A stretch of 64,000 nucleotides of DNA, from positions 310,001-374,000 of the forward strand of contig NZ_QKTX01000001.1 in assembly GCF_003253485.1 (NCBI RefSeq), written 5' to 3'. Positions within the stretch are counted from its first letter, which is position 1, and each line of letters begins with the position of its first letter. Below the pieces are notes generated by a model that was not told where the DNA came from, searched no databases, and saw nothing but the letters and a program-made list of their open reading frames with translations. Source of the DNA: Algoriphagus aquaeductus. GTDB taxonomy: Bacteria > Bacteroidota > Bacteroidia > Cytophagales > Cyclobacteriaceae. A program made the translations under genes and the position numbers. Below are positions 16,145 to 26,417 of the stretch, one piece after another.

Positions 16145-17470
16145 GTGAAAGCTTTGAGTAAGAGTCTATCAAGAAACTTTCTGAATTCATTTGCCAACCC
16201 ATTTGGTTTGGTGGTTTTGTTGACATTGGTGGTATTTGTCGGTGTTTTTTTTCAAATGGATGACCCAGGTCAGGGAATAGGTCAAAAGGCCGTGGCCATC
16301 TTGGGTTTTTGGCATCAGGGATTTTTTAGTCTGGTCGGATTTACCCTGCAAATGATTATGATTTTGGTTTTTGGCTTTTCGCTGGCAGTTTATAAACCGA
16401 TCAACAGCATGCTGAAAGGGCTTGCAAAAATACCGAATGATCTCAGTTCAGGTGTGGCCTTGGTCGCTACCCTGACCATGGTGGCAGGTCTTTTGAATTG
16501 GGGGTTTGGACTGATCATAGGGGCCCTTTTGGCCAGGTTTGTCCAAGAGTCGTTAAGTGAGAAAGGGAAGTTTTCCAATCCTGCATTGTTGGCGGCCACA
16601 GGATACCTCGGAATGGGAATCTGGCATGGTGGTTTTTCAGGGTCTGCTCCCTTGACTGTCTCCGGTTCCGATCATTTTTTATTGGAAAAAACCGGTATAA
16701 TTCCCGTTTCAGACACCCTGTTTTCTTCTTTCAATATTCAGATCACCGGTGGATTGTTTCTGGTGTATCTGGTTTCTGCTTGGTTGATGTCAAATAGGGC
16801 CAAATCCGCCACCGAGCGTCCCTTAGCCATTCCAATGAATCCTATTGCTGCAGGTGATGGTCCTCATTTGGCGAGGGTTGTTGGGGCTTTTATGTTGCTT
16901 GTGATCTTAGTGGGAATAGTTTGGGGGGTTGAAGAGGGGCTGAGTATGATTTCGCTCAATTGGGTCAATTTTCTTTTGTTTTCCCTTACCCTGGTCGCAT
17001 TTGGCAGTTGGGATAGATTTATTTTTTCCGTTGGAGAAGGGCTGAAAGCTTCGACAGATATCCTGGTTCAGTTTCCATTTTATGCCGGTATTTTAGGCTT
17101 ATTGAGTGCCTCCGGAGTGATCTTAAAGCTCTCTTTGTATATTCAATCCCAGACTGGTCCGGAATTATTTCCTTTTCTTTCCTTTTTTTCCTCTGCCTTT
17201 GTCAATCTGCTAATTCCTTCAGGCGGAGGTCAATGGGCTATTCAGGGGCCGATATTAATGGAGACAGCCAGCAAGTGGAATTTGGATTATGGCAAGTTGG
17301 TTATGGTTTTTTCTTATGGTGACCAAGTGAGCAATTTGCTTCAGCCATTTTGGGCCTTGCCGCTGTTGTCTATTACGGGTGTTTCGGTGAGGAAACTGTT
17401 CCCCTATTGTTTTGTATTATTTCTTGTTGGATTTCTTTTCTTGACTCTTGGTATTTGGCTCTTATTTTGA
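16145..17470 (+). CDS. AtoE-type short-chain fatty acid transporter
   Basis: This 441-residue polytopic membrane protein resembles the AtoE family of short-chain fatty acid carriers. Family-like segments are LSKSLSRNFLNSFANPFGLVVLL, the LNWGFGLIIGALLAR motif, GMGIWHGGFSGSAPL, and the conserved NLLIPSGGGQWAIQGPI loop followed by GDQVSNLLQPFWALPLLSI. About ten to twelve hydrophobic helices can be counted. It starts 75 nt from the divergent 7TM kinase, a spacing that would suit a shared control region. The transported acid is not known. Confidence 0.88.
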   Translation: MKALSKSLSRNFLNSFANPFGLVVLLTLVVFVGVFFQMDDPGQGIGQKAVAILGFWHQGFFSLVGFTLQMIMILVFGFSLAVYKPINSMLKGLAKIPNDLSSGVALVATLTMVAGLLNWGFGLIIGALLARFVQESLSEKGKFSNPALLAATGYLGMGIWHGGFSGSAPLTVSGSDHFLLEKTGIIPVSDTLFSSFNIQITGGLFLVYLVSAWLMSNRAKSATERPLAIPMNPIAAGDGPHLARVVGAFMLLVILVGIVWGVEEGLSMISLNWVNFLLFSLTLVAFGSWDRFIFSVGEGLKASTDILVQFPFYAGILGLLSASGVILKLSLYIQSQTGPELFPFLSFFSSAFVNLLIPSGGGQWAIQGPILMETASKWNLDYGKLVMVFSYGDQVSNLLQPFWALPLLSITGVSVRKLFPYCFVLFLVGFLFLTLGIWLLF

Positions 17471-17608
17471 TTTTTTCAAGAAGATCCTTCGGTTTAAAAT
17501 TTGGTTTAGGAACCTTAAGAATGGATTGCGAGTTACCTTTTTAGTCGCTTTTTCCTATATTCGCAAGCGAAAAATTGAACCTTTTATCCACCTAAATATT
17601 CAAAAACG

Positions 17609-19870
17609 ATGGCTTTTGATATCGAGATGATCAAAGAGGTGTACGCCCGGTTTCCGGAGCGTATTTCCGCTGCCCGCAAGGCAGTTGGAAAACCACTTAC
17701 TTTGACAGAGAAAATTCTTTATGCTCACCTGACAGAAGGGCCTGCTAGCCAAGCTTATGGACGAGGAAAATCCTATGTGGACTTTCAGCCCGACCGAGTG
17801 GCGATGCAAGATGCCACTGCGCAAATGGCATTGTTGCAGTTTATGCAAGCTGGCCGTGAAAAAGTAGCGGTTCCTTCCACAGTACATTGTGATCACTTGA
17901 TCCAAGCAGAAGTTGGGGCGGAAAAGGATTTGAACAAGGCAAAAGACAAAAACAGAGAAGTGTATGATTTTCTTGCCTCTGTCTCCAATAAATATGGTAT
18001 CGGATTTTGGAAGCCCGGTGCAGGTATTATCCACCAGGTGGTTTTAGAGAATTATGCTTTCCCAGGCGGCATGATGATCGGGACAGATTCCCATACCCCA
18101 AATGCCGGTGGTCTTGGAATGATCGCGATCGGTGTGGGTGGTGCAGATGCCTGTGATGTGATGGCAGGACTTCCTTGGGAGTTGAAATTTCCAAAACTGA
18201 TTGGCGTGAAATTGACCGGTAAGATGTCCGGATGGACTTCTGCTAAGGATGTGATCTTGAAAGTTGCGGGTATATTGACTGTGAAAGGTGGTACCGGAGC
18301 TATTGTCGAATATTTCGGAGAAGGCGCCCGCTCACTTTCCGCGACCGGAAAAGGCACAATCTGTAATATGGGAGCTGAAATAGGAGCTACGACTTCAATT
18401 TTCGGCTACGATGAAAAATCTGCCGCTTACCTTCAGGGAACCGGTCGTGCTGATATTGCTGCTATGGCAGATGCAATTGCAGAACACCTCACTGGTGACG
18501 AAGAAGTGTATGCCAATCCAGAGCAGTATTTTGATCAATTGATCGAAATCAACCTTTCTGAATTGGAGCCGCATGTCAATGGACCTTTCACTCCGGATTT
18601 GGCTTGGCCAATCTCCAAGTTTGCAGCAGCTGTCAAAGAAAATGGCTGGCCGGCTAAGTTGGACGTGGGATTGATCGGTTCTTGTACCAACTCTTCCTAC
18701 GAGGACATTTCAAGAGCAGCTTCTCTTGCTCAACAAGCAGTGGATAAAAAACTGAATGCAAAATCTGAGTATACCATTACTCCGGGTTCTGAGCAAGTTC
18801 GATTCACGGTGGAGCGTGACGGTTTCTTGGACACCTTCGGGAAAATGGGGGGTGTTGTTTTGGCAAATGCCTGCGGACCATGTATTGGACAGTGGGCTCG
18901 TCATGGCGCTGAAAAGCAAGAAAAGAACTCCATCATTACCTCCTTCAACAGAAACTTTGCTAAGCGTGCAGATGGCAACCCAAATACCCATGCCTTTGTA
19001 GCTTCTCCTGAGATTGTGACTGCTTTGGCGATTGCGGGTGATTTGACCTTCAATCCATTGACAGATACGCTGACCAACGCAGAAGGACAGCAGGTGAAAT
19101 TGGATGAGCCAAGAGGTCTTGAGTTGCCCACCAAAGGATTTGCAGTGGAAGATGCAGGATATCAGGCGCCGGCAGAAGATGGTTCTTCTGTTCAGGTATT
19201 GGTAAGCCCTACTTCTGACCGACTTCAGCTGTTGGATTCATTCCCTGCTTGGGAAGGAACAGATCTCACTGGCCTGAAGCTGCTGATCAAAGCCAAAGGG
19301 AAATGTACCACAGACCATATCTCTATGGCCGGTCCATGGTTGAAATACAGAGGGCACTTGGATAATATTTCCAACAACATGCTCATCGGCGCAGTCAATG
19401 CATTCAATGACGCAACCAATAGTGTCAAAAATCAATTGACAGGCGAATATGGAGAAGTGCCTGCCACTCAGCGGCAATACAAGGCCGCAGGAATTGGATC
19501 CATCGTAGTTGGTGATGAAAACTATGGTGAAGGGTCTTCAAGAGAGCATGCAGCCATGGAACCTAGATTCCTTGGTGTCAGGGCGATTTTGGTAAAATCT
19601 TTTGCCCGAATTCACGAGACAAATCTTAAAAAGCAAGGGATGTTGGCTTTGACTTTTGCCAACCCTTCTGATTATGATTTGATTCAGGAGAATGATTCAA
19701 TTGACATCGTGGGATTGACTTCCTTTGCACCGGGTAAGCCTCTGCAGATTGTGTTGAACCATCAAGATGGCAGCTCTCATTCCATTCAGGCTAATCATAC
19801 CTATAACGAAGGTCAAATCGAGTGGTTTAAAGCAGGCAGTGCATTGAACTTGATCAAAGCAAATGCCTAA
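17609..19870 (+). CDS. Aconitate hydratase (mitochondrial type)
   Basis: This TCA-cycle enzyme isomerises citrate and isocitrate through a [4Fe-4S] cluster. The 753-residue protein carries the three cluster cysteines: Cys359 in GSCTNSS and Cys422 and Cys425 in ACGPCIGQW. That is the same 63 and 3 spacing as in mitochondrial aconitase. Substrate motifs include [21 protein letters not shown]-like [12 protein letters not shown] and the swivel-domain [14 protein letters not shown]. Length and order fit the mitochondrial/bacterial AcnA-like subtype rather than AcnB. It is monocistronic, with a strong terminator directly behind it. Confidence 0.97.
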   Translation: MAFDIEMIKEVYARFPERISAARKAVGKPLTLTEKILYAHLTEGPASQAYGRGKSYVDFQPDRVAMQDATAQMALLQFMQAGREKVAVPSTVHCDHLIQAEVGAEKDLNKAKDKNREVYDFLASVSNKYGIGFWKPGAGIIHQVVLENYAFPGGMMIGTDSHTPNAGGLGMIAIGVGGADACDVMAGLPWELKFPKLIGVKLTGKMSGWTSAKDVILKVAGILTVKGGTGAIVEYFGEGARSLSATGKGTICNMGAEIGATTSIFGYDEKSAAYLQGTGRADIAAMADAIAEHLTGDEEVYANPEQYFDQLIEINLSELEPHVNGPFTPDLAWPISKFAAAVKENGWPAKLDVGLIGSCTNSSYEDISRAASLAQQAVDKKLNAKSEYTITPGSEQVRFTVERDGFLDTFGKMGGVVLANACGPCIGQWARHGAEKQEKNSIITSFNRNFAKRADGNPNTHAFVASPEIVTALAIAGDLTFNPLTDTLTNAEGQQVKLDEPRGLELPTKGFAVEDAGYQAPAEDGSSVQVLVSPTSDRLQLLDSFPAWEGTDLTGLKLLIKAKGKCTTDHISMAGPWLKYRGHLDNISNNMLIGAVNAFNDATNSVKNQLTGEYGEVPATQRQYKAAGIGSIVVGDENYGEGSSREHAAMEPRFLGVRAILVKSFARIHETNLKKQGMLALTFANPSDYDLIQENDSIDIVGLTSFAPGKPLQIVLNHQDGSSHSIQANHTYNEGQIEWFKAGSALNLIKANA

Positions 19871-19888
19871 CTTTTATTGAGTATATTA

Positions 19889-19924
19889 GAAAGCCGTGGT
19901 GAGAAATTCACTACGGCTTTTTTT
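19889..19924 (+). terminator. Intrinsic terminator after the aconitase gene
   Basis: A 13-bp stem (19890-19902 with 19908-19920, one G-T pair) and a five-base loop run into T7. The downstream porin ATG at 19938 lies just past it, so the porin needs its own promoter or read-through. Confidence 0.9.
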
Positions 19925-19937
19925 ACATCCTATTCCT

Positions 19938-21140
19938 ATGCAAAAATCGGCTCTCTTTGTAATCATCTGCTTGTTCTCAGTTTTTTTTGCCTTACCCACA
20001 ATTGCACAAAATGAATCGGACGAGCGCTCACTGCTTAATGTGGAAAACGGAATAAGCATTTCCAAAGACTCTCTATTCAAATTGAATTTGAGGTTTCGGA
20101 TGCAGAATCGTTTCGGAGTAAGGACAGAAAGCGGAGAAGATTTTTCTATTGAGCAGACAGATTTTCGGGTCAGAAGAATGCGATTGAGATTTGACGGATA
20201 TGTACTCAATCCCAAAATTCAATATTACATCCAGCTGGGATTTTCCAAATCCGATATGGATCTGGATGGAGGGACCTTTGCTCAACCTATTCGGGATGCC
20301 ATCATATATTATCATTTCAATCGTAATTTTTATGTGGGTTTTGGGCAATCCAAGCTTCCAGGAAATAGGGAGCGTGTGGTCAGTTCGGGAAACTTACAGT
20401 TTGTAGATCGATCGATTGCGAACGGGATTTTCACATTGGATCGTGATTTTGGTTTTTTTGCTTATTACACTTTGCCTACAAAAGGAATTGCTCAATATCA
20501 ATTGAAAGGTGCAATCAATACCGGGGAAGGGAGAAACCCATCTCCCGGAGACAATGGGTTGAGCTACACCGGACGATTTGAGTATCTGCCTTTTGGCGGG
20601 TTTCAAAATGCCGGGGATTATTCTGAAGGTGATCTTGAGTTTGAGCCAAATCCCAAGCTTTCTATTGGTTTTTCTTTGAATGTCAATAAAAAAGCAGTGA
20701 GATCAAGAGGGCAATTAGGATCTGATCTGTTCCAGCAAAGAGACCAAAAGGTATTCATCCTGGATGCGATGTTTAAATACAGAGGGTGGGGGATGCTGGG
20801 CGAATATTTCAATCGTACCTCTTCCGATCCGATCACACAGAATGCTCTTGGTGCTACGCGGGTGGTTTGGGTAGGCAGGGGGCATAATGTTCAACTTAGT
20901 AAAATGATTTCTAAGAGATCGGAAGTGGCCATAAGATATGCAGAAGTAATTCCCAGTGAAGAAATCAGAGGTTTTGAAAATCAGGGAGAAGAAGCCACTT
21001 TGGGCTATTCAAGATACTTAAACGGGCATAGGATTAAGATCCAGGGAAATTTCGGTTACGGATGGGCAAACAATGAATGGATACTCCGAAATACTTCGAA
21101 TTTTTGGTTTGGAGTATTTCAAGTAGAGTTTGGAATCTAA
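19938..21140 (+). CDS. OprP/OprO-type phosphate-selective porin family protein
   Basis: This is a 400-residue outer-membrane beta-barrel with signal peptide MQKSALFVIICLFSVFFALPTIAQ. The N-terminal strand pattern FKLNLRFRMQNRFGV, then DFRVRRMRLRFDGYVLNPKIQYYIQLGFSK and YVGFGQSKLPGNRERVVSSGNLQFVDRS, is typical of porin O/P family proteins. It ends WFGVFQVEFGI with aromatic residues near the end, as expected for an outer-membrane barrel. ATG at 19938 starts the signal peptide; a longer upstream start would lie inside the aconitase terminator. Whether it is phosphate-selective cannot be judged. Confidence 0.85.
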   Translation: MQKSALFVIICLFSVFFALPTIAQNESDERSLLNVENGISISKDSLFKLNLRFRMQNRFGVRTESGEDFSIEQTDFRVRRMRLRFDGYVLNPKIQYYIQLGFSKSDMDLDGGTFAQPIRDAIIYYHFNRNFYVGFGQSKLPGNRERVVSSGNLQFVDRSIANGIFTLDRDFGFFAYYTLPTKGIAQYQLKGAINTGEGRNPSPGDNGLSYTGRFEYLPFGGFQNAGDYSEGDLEFEPNPKLSIGFSLNVNKKAVRSRGQLGSDLFQQRDQKVFILDAMFKYRGWGMLGEYFNRTSSDPITQNALGATRVVWVGRGHNVQLSKMISKRSEVAIRYAEVIPSEEIRGFENQGEEATLGYSRYLNGHRIKIQGNFGYGWANNEWILRNTSNFWFGVFQVEFGI

Positions 21141-21265
21141 TTTTATGCAAAAAAATGTATTTATAAATTAAAAAACTTGCTATGAAATACAAATTGCTGT
21201 ATGTTTACTGCCGTTACGAATGACGTAGAGTCTTTTTGTAACTAAGCACTAGACACAGCACATCA

Positions 21266-24196
21266 ATGCAGGACAAGGGTATAAACAGTACGTTTAAGAA
21301 AATCATTTACGAGTCATCGGAAATGGTTTTTTTGGCTGATGACACCTATCCTTATTCCATTTTTTATGCGAATGAATCTTTCGAAGAGCAATTGGGTGAA
21401 AATCTTCAGGAAAGAAACCTGGTAGGATTAGGCCTGGATATCAACGCCTACATCTTCAAAGAAGAACTGGTACTTACACACAATCAAAAAGATTATTCTT
21501 TCAGATTGGAATTGCCTCAGGATAGTGGCTCCAATTATTTCCTTTTTTATAAAGGGAAAGAAGTGAAAACGCATGGGCTCCCGAGTAAAAAAGAGGCCTA
21601 TCAGTTTTTTACCTCCAAATTAGATTTAATTGCCATCGGCAAGCATGACCATTTGACGTATTTGAATTCAATGGTTTTGCCGGTGTTAGGCTTCGAGCCT
21701 TCCGAACTTCTCCATACAAGCCTATGTCCATTTGTCCATGAAGAGGACCTTGATGCACTTCAGAACTTGTGGAAAACCCATCTCAAATCCCAGGACCCCG
21801 CATTTCATACCTTTCGGTTCAAAGGAAAGGATGAAAAATACCGGTATTTGGAATGCTCGATTCAGTTTACTCAAGAATCATTCTTTGTAATCGGAAGAGA
21901 TGTATCCGGTAAAATAAAAGCTCAGGAGGATGAGCAGGAGTTTTTCTCCTTACTTGATCAACTTCCTGCCTTGGCAAATTCGCTTTCGTGGAAGTTTTCA
22001 AAAACATCACAAGAGTTTGACTCAATCCAGGCCGAAGAGCTTTTTTACCAAAAGTTCCTGGTGAGTGAACCTCAACGGGGTCAAGTGAAAAATCAACTGG
22101 TAGGTTACCTGAATAGTTTGGATTCTAATTCGGTTACCAAGGGTATTTACCGGGGCGATTTCCAGTTGATTTCAGGTAAAAGAATAGAGGTAATAGTCTT
22201 TTTCCCAAAGTCCAATCCATCTGCTCTATGGGGTGTATTTTGGGATAATTCAGCCAAGGAACTTCTAGAAAGGGAAGTTTTGATCCAGAAAGGTATTTGG
22301 AACGAAAGTCCTGAAGCATTAATGGTCGTGGATGAGCAAGGGGCTATTAGTTCGATGAACAAAGAAGCCTATCACTTATTTGGTATCGAATCTGACTCCA
22401 GAATCAATCACCTCAGTGACCTGAATATCTTTTTTGAGGAAGAAAATCTTTGGTCAGACTGGATATCCAGTTCCAAAGGAACTACCCATACTTCAAGATT
22501 TTCTACTTCGTTGATCGGGGAAGAAAAGCCTTCGCTCACCTTAGAGGTGGCCGCTAAAAGGATGAAAATTGATGGAGTAGAATATGTGTTGCTTTCTTTT
22601 AGAAATATTACTGATCAGATCAGCCTCGAAAAAACAATAGAGGAAAGCAGTGATTTTTTGATGAATCTCACCGAGCAGGTTCCCGGGGGGCTTTATCAAT
22701 TGGTATTGAACTCCGAGGGCCAGATGAATTTCTCTTTCCTTTCCAAAGGAATCAATGGAGTACTAGGAATCAGCCAGGAAGAAATCCATCAATTCACCGA
22801 TATTTCTGCGGCCATAGCTAAAGTCCATCCGCAGGATTTGCCGACTGTGATCATGTCTTCAGTCGCTTCAGCTAAAAAAATGGAACCTTGGCAATGCCAA
22901 TTCCGGGTGAAGTCGGGCGAGAAAGACGCACCTTATCGTTGGGTATTGGGAGCAGCCCGACCACAGTCTCTCGAAAACGGCGACATGGTTTGGTATGGTT
23001 ATCTGACCGATATCACCAAGCAGAAGGAGTTTGAATCCAAACTCGACGAAGCGCGACTAGCCGCTGAAAAAGCCAATCAAATCAAGTCTGAATTCCTTTC
23101 CATGATCAGTCATGAATTGAGGACGCCTTTAAATGCGATTTCAGGATCAGTGTATTCCCTATTCCATGAAAACCCGACAGATTCTCAGAAGTCTGCTTTG
23201 AATACCATCAACTTTGCGGTGGATAATCTGATCATTATGATCAATGATCTGTTGGATTTCCAGAAAATCGAAGCGGGAAAACTGACCATCGAAAACAATC
23301 CGTTTCAGCTTAAAGGACTACTTGATCAGATCATCAAAGGACTTTCTTTTCATGCAGCAGACAGCAAAAACAAGCTTAACCTTCATTTATCCGAAGGATT
23401 GGATATTGCGGTCAAGGGAGATAAAACCCGCCTTTCTCAGGTATTGAATAATCTGATTACCAATGCTTTGAAGTTTACCCATGAAGGAAATGTGGATGTG
23501 AAAGTGGAGCTGCAGGGACAAATAAGAAACAAGGTTAGGGTCTACTTTGAAGTGAAAGATACCGGCATCGGAATCGCTCCGGAAAATCAGGAGAAAATCT
23601 TCAATGATTTCGATCAAGTGAGACCTACGTTTAGTACCAAATATGGTGGTACTGGCTTGGGGCTTTCCATTACCCGCAAGTTGTTGAATTTGATGGGAGG
23701 AAAAATCGCCCTTGAATCTGCTGTGGGCACTGGAAGTCGATTCTATTTTGATTTGGAGTTTGAGCGAGCCGAAGAAGAACTTGTTCCAACTCAGGACAAC
23801 AAGAGAAAACCGCTTGCATTTGACAAGCTCCACTTATTGATGGCTGAAGACAATGAAGTGAATGCCTTGGTTTTGGGTAAAATCATCAAGAAATGGGGCT
23901 ATACCTATGAAAGAGTCGAAAATGGACTCGAGGCAGTCGAAGCCATGAAGACAGGGACTTATGATTGTGTTTTAATGGATATTCAAATGCCCGAGATGGA
24001 TGGATTTGAAGCTACTTTAGCGATCAAACAATTCTCAGACACTCCGATAATCGCCTTGACAGCTGCGGCCAAACTGGAAATCATGGAGAAAATTGATGAA
24101 TGTGGTTTTGAGGGATTTGTCGCCAAACCTATCGATGCAGCAGAACTTTTGAAGAAAATCAAGGAAGTGATTTCCGAAAAGAATTACAAAGCCTGA
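21266..24196 (+). CDS. Hybrid PAS-sensor histidine kinase/response regulator
   Basis: This 976-residue soluble signalling protein has no obvious membrane helix. At least three PAS-like units can be seen: one near 120-210 (LDLIAIGKHDHLTYLNSMVLPVLGFEPSELL), one near 345-455 (ALMVVDEQGAISSMNKEAYHLFGIE) and a PAC-bearing one near 465-590. The kinase core follows, with His616 in SMISHELRTPLNAI, N-box NNLITNALKFTHEG, G1 DTGIGI and G2 GTGLGLSI. A C-terminal receiver has phospho-acceptor Asp905 in LMDIQMPEMDG. There is no DNA-binding output domain, so phosphate probably passes to another protein. It ends in a 13-nt overlap with the convergent TPR gene. Confidence 0.93.
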   Translation: MQDKGINSTFKKIIYESSEMVFLADDTYPYSIFYANESFEEQLGENLQERNLVGLGLDINAYIFKEELVLTHNQKDYSFRLELPQDSGSNYFLFYKGKEVKTHGLPSKKEAYQFFTSKLDLIAIGKHDHLTYLNSMVLPVLGFEPSELLHTSLCPFVHEEDLDALQNLWKTHLKSQDPAFHTFRFKGKDEKYRYLECSIQFTQESFFVIGRDVSGKIKAQEDEQEFFSLLDQLPALANSLSWKFSKTSQEFDSIQAEELFYQKFLVSEPQRGQVKNQLVGYLNSLDSNSVTKGIYRGDFQLISGKRIEVIVFFPKSNPSALWGVFWDNSAKELLEREVLIQKGIWNESPEALMVVDEQGAISSMNKEAYHLFGIESDSRINHLSDLNIFFEEENLWSDWISSSKGTTHTSRFSTSLIGEEKPSLTLEVAAKRMKIDGVEYVLLSFRNITDQISLEKTIEESSDFLMNLTEQVPGGLYQLVLNSEGQMNFSFLSKGINGVLGISQEEIHQFTDISAAIAKVHPQDLPTVIMSSVASAKKMEPWQCQFRVKSGEKDAPYRWVLGAARPQSLENGDMVWYGYLTDITKQKEFESKLDEARLAAEKANQIKSEFLSMISHELRTPLNAISGSVYSLFHENPTDSQKSALNTINFAVDNLIIMINDLLDFQKIEAGKLTIENNPFQLKGLLDQIIKGLSFHAADSKNKLNLHLSEGLDIAVKGDKTRLSQVLNNLITNALKFTHEGNVDVKVELQGQIRNKVRVYFEVKDTGIGIAPENQEKIFNDFDQVRPTFSTKYGGTGLGLSITRKLLNLMGGKIALESAVGTGSRFYFDLEFERAEEELVPTQDNKRKPLAFDKLHLLMAEDNEVNALVLGKIIKKWGYTYERVENGLEAVEAMKTGTYDCVLMDIQMPEMDGFEATLAIKQFSDTPIIALTAAAKLEIMEKIDECGFEGFVAKPIDAAELLKKIKEVISEKNYKA

Positions 24197-25110
24197 GCTT
24201 TTTGATAATACTCCTGAACCAACTCCATATCCGGATAATTTTTCGCTAAATCCGAAAGGTAAGATAAGGCGGACACTTTGTCCCCGGTCATGACATAGTA
24301 AATTCCCTTGTTTCGTAAGGCAAAAGGATTCTTGGAATCCATTTGGATACTTTGATTGATCCAATTCAGAGCCTCTTCGGTCTGGTCTAGAAATAAAAGA
24401 TAAAGCCCTTTATTGTTATAGAAATAAGGTTGCCGATTATCAAGACTAAGCGCTTTTTCTACCGAATTCAATGCTTCTTGGTATTCTTTTTCTTCAAAAA
24501 GAATCATGGACCGAAGGTTGTGAAGATTGGGTTCGGAGGGATTTATTTTTTCTGCTTCTTCCAGTTTGATTTTTGCCTGGTCAAATTGCTTTTGATAGAA
24601 TAGAATTGTTGCGGTATTGACTAGTAGGTCAGAGTTTTGAGGCGCTAGGTTTGACGCCTTCTCAAATGCAGCCAAGGCTTCGGGGAAATTCCTTAGCTTT
24701 TCAAAAACAAGTCCGCTTAAGAAGTGTGATTTCCAGTCCTCTGCATTCAAACCCACTAATCGGTTGGCATCTTCTCTGGCTTTGTAAAACTCCCCATTGT
24801 CCAGATAGGTAATTCCCCGCTGAAAAATCGCCTCAAAATAATCAGGTCGGATTTGGATGGATTTGCTCAGATCGAGAATGGCTTCCTCCAGCTGATTGAG
24901 GCGCAGATGAGCCATGGCCTTGTTGAAATAAGCATCCGCATACAGGGAGTCAATCCGGATTGCTTCTTGGTAAAAACCGATGGCAGACTTGGGATCATTT
25001 TCCTCCAGCTTTTCATTTCCTTTTAATAAAAATCTGCCCTTTTTATCTTCCAGACTGTCACAGCCAACTATCCAAAGGGCTATCAGGAGAATACTAATTC
25101 GTAGGTTCAT
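24184..25110 (-). CDS. TPR-repeat lipoprotein
   Basis: This 308-residue protein has a lipoprotein signal (MNLRISILLIALWIVGC) and then tandem tetratricopeptide repeats over nearly all of the mature part, for example SLYADAYFNKAMAHLRLNQLEEAILDLSKSI and PDYFEAIFQRGITYLDNGEFYKA; seven or eight units can be drawn. TPR lipoproteins usually scaffold protein contacts in the periplasm. ATG at 25110 is chosen because it gives the signal peptide. The start overlaps the end of the upstream AI-2E-type permease gene by 17 nt, so the two form one operon. The partner is unknown. Confidence 0.9.
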   Translation of the reverse strand: MNLRISILLIALWIVGCDSLEDKKGRFLLKGNEKLEENDPKSAIGFYQEAIRIDSLYADAYFNKAMAHLRLNQLEEAILDLSKSIQIRPDYFEAIFQRGITYLDNGEFYKAREDANRLVGLNAEDWKSHFLSGLVFEKLRNFPEALAAFEKASNLAPQNSDLLVNTATILFYQKQFDQAKIKLEEAEKINPSEPNLHNLRSMILFEEKEYQEALNSVEKALSLDNRQPYFYNNKGLYLLFLDQTEEALNWINQSIQMDSKNPFALRNKGIYYVMTGDKVSALSYLSDLAKNYPDMELVQEYYQKAQAL

Positions 25111-26197
25111 CTTCAGTTTTAATCTCGGGTTCTTTTTCCTCTTCCTTCTCTTCACCCAAAAGTAAGGCAAAAGGTTTGGTGGTTTCGGACAAATCAAATA
25201 TTTCCCTCAAAATTGCCAAGGTTGGGATGACCAAAATCATTCCGGCCACACCCCAGATCGATCCTCCGATCAATAAACCCAAAAAGGTGATGAAGGCATT
25301 TAGATTTACATTGCCGCCCACGATTTTTGGAGTCAGAAAATTACTTTCCAGGAGTTGAATGACCTGATAGGCACCCAAGATCAAAACCGGATAAATCAGG
25401 CTATCCATCGTCAGAAAAGAATAAATCACAGGCAAGGTAACCCCAATCAATGGACCGATATAAGGGATGATGTTGAGCACCGCACCCAATACTCCGAAAA
25501 ATACAGCATGTTTCACCCCGATGATCAAATAGGCAATGATATTCAGAATGGCTAAAATGACCATCACTTTGCCCACTCCGGTGATGTAGTTTTGAATTAA
25601 CTTCCTCAAACTGCCAATTCTTATTTTGACAAGTGCGGGATCTTTGTCCCGATAGATCTCAACCATCATCTGGGTTAGGTGATCCCTGTAAAGCAGGAAA
25701 AAAAACATAAAAATCGGAATCAACACCAACCCCGACATGGATCCAATAGCATTGAGAGCAAAGGTGGAAATACTGCTGCTGTTTTGATTGACCAGGTTTA
25801 GAAAAACATCAGAGTCGATCTTTTCAGCGAGATTTTCATTGATGCCCAGATTTTCTGACATCCACAGGTCCAACTCGTTGGCAACTGCGATCAGGCGGTC
25901 GGACACATTGGTGAAATCCTTGGTAAAGCTGACCATGTTGCCGACAATGAAACTGATCAGACCTGCTACCATCGTGATCATCAGGAGTAAAGATAGGACA
26001 CAGGTCACAGTTCTGGGAATTCGATACTTTTCCAAAAAATTGCTCAATGGAGTGAACAGAATGGCAAAGAATCCTCCCATAAACAGGGGTACCAACAAGC
26101 CTTTTCCCACTATCAGAAAAAAGACCAAGACGATGATAAAGACCATCACGGTCAGTGCTTTTAGGTAGGAAGGGATTTTGAACAATCTATTTTCCAT
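25094..26197 (-). CDS. AI-2E family transporter, second copy
   Basis: This 367-residue polytopic membrane protein is of the same family as the permease at 11050-12144. The C-terminal family pattern is NIIPYIGPLIGVTLPVIYSFL, QLLESNFLTPKIVGGNVNLNAFITFLGLLIGG and SIWGVAGMILVIPTLAI. A charged, Glu/Lys-rich cytoplasmic tail (EEKEEEKEPEIKTEDEP) ends the protein. It overlaps the TPR lipoprotein gene, which is downstream in the same operon. Cargo is unknown. Confidence 0.9.
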   Translation of the reverse strand: MENRLFKIPSYLKALTVMVFIIVLVFFLIVGKGLLVPLFMGGFFAILFTPLSNFLEKYRIPRTVTCVLSLLLMITMVAGLISFIVGNMVSFTKDFTNVSDRLIAVANELDLWMSENLGINENLAEKIDSDVFLNLVNQNSSSISTFALNAIGSMSGLVLIPIFMFFFLLYRDHLTQMMVEIYRDKDPALVKIRIGSLRKLIQNYITGVGKVMVILAILNIIAYLIIGVKHAVFFGVLGAVLNIIPYIGPLIGVTLPVIYSFLTMDSLIYPVLILGAYQVIQLLESNFLTPKIVGGNVNLNAFITFLGLLIGGSIWGVAGMILVIPTLAILREIFDLSETTKPFALLLGEEKEEEKEPEIKTEDEPTN

Positions 26198-26293
26198 AAG
26201 AGCTAATTAAAAGTTGAGGATGATTTCCAATTCTATCCAAGCCAAATTCTCCTTGACAGGGGAATTGAAGACCTGTTTTCAGAGGTATTTTTG

Positions 26294-26321
26294 ATGACCG
26301 AAACCATCTGGTTTCGGTCAT
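26294..26321. repeat. Perfect 13-bp hairpin between two minus-strand genes
   Basis: Bases 26294-26306 and 26309-26321 are exact reverse complements with a two-base centre. It lies downstream of the M3 peptidase gene and upstream of the AI-2E permease gene. The base runs on either side are short, so it may be a weak terminator or a protein-binding operator. Confidence 0.5.
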
Positions 26322-26417
26322 TTATCACTAACTCTAGTGCGATTTTTTCCTGCCGATATCTTTTGGGATCTCCATCAAAAGATTTTAAAAGTTAAACTTT
26401 CAAAATCCAAAATCAAA

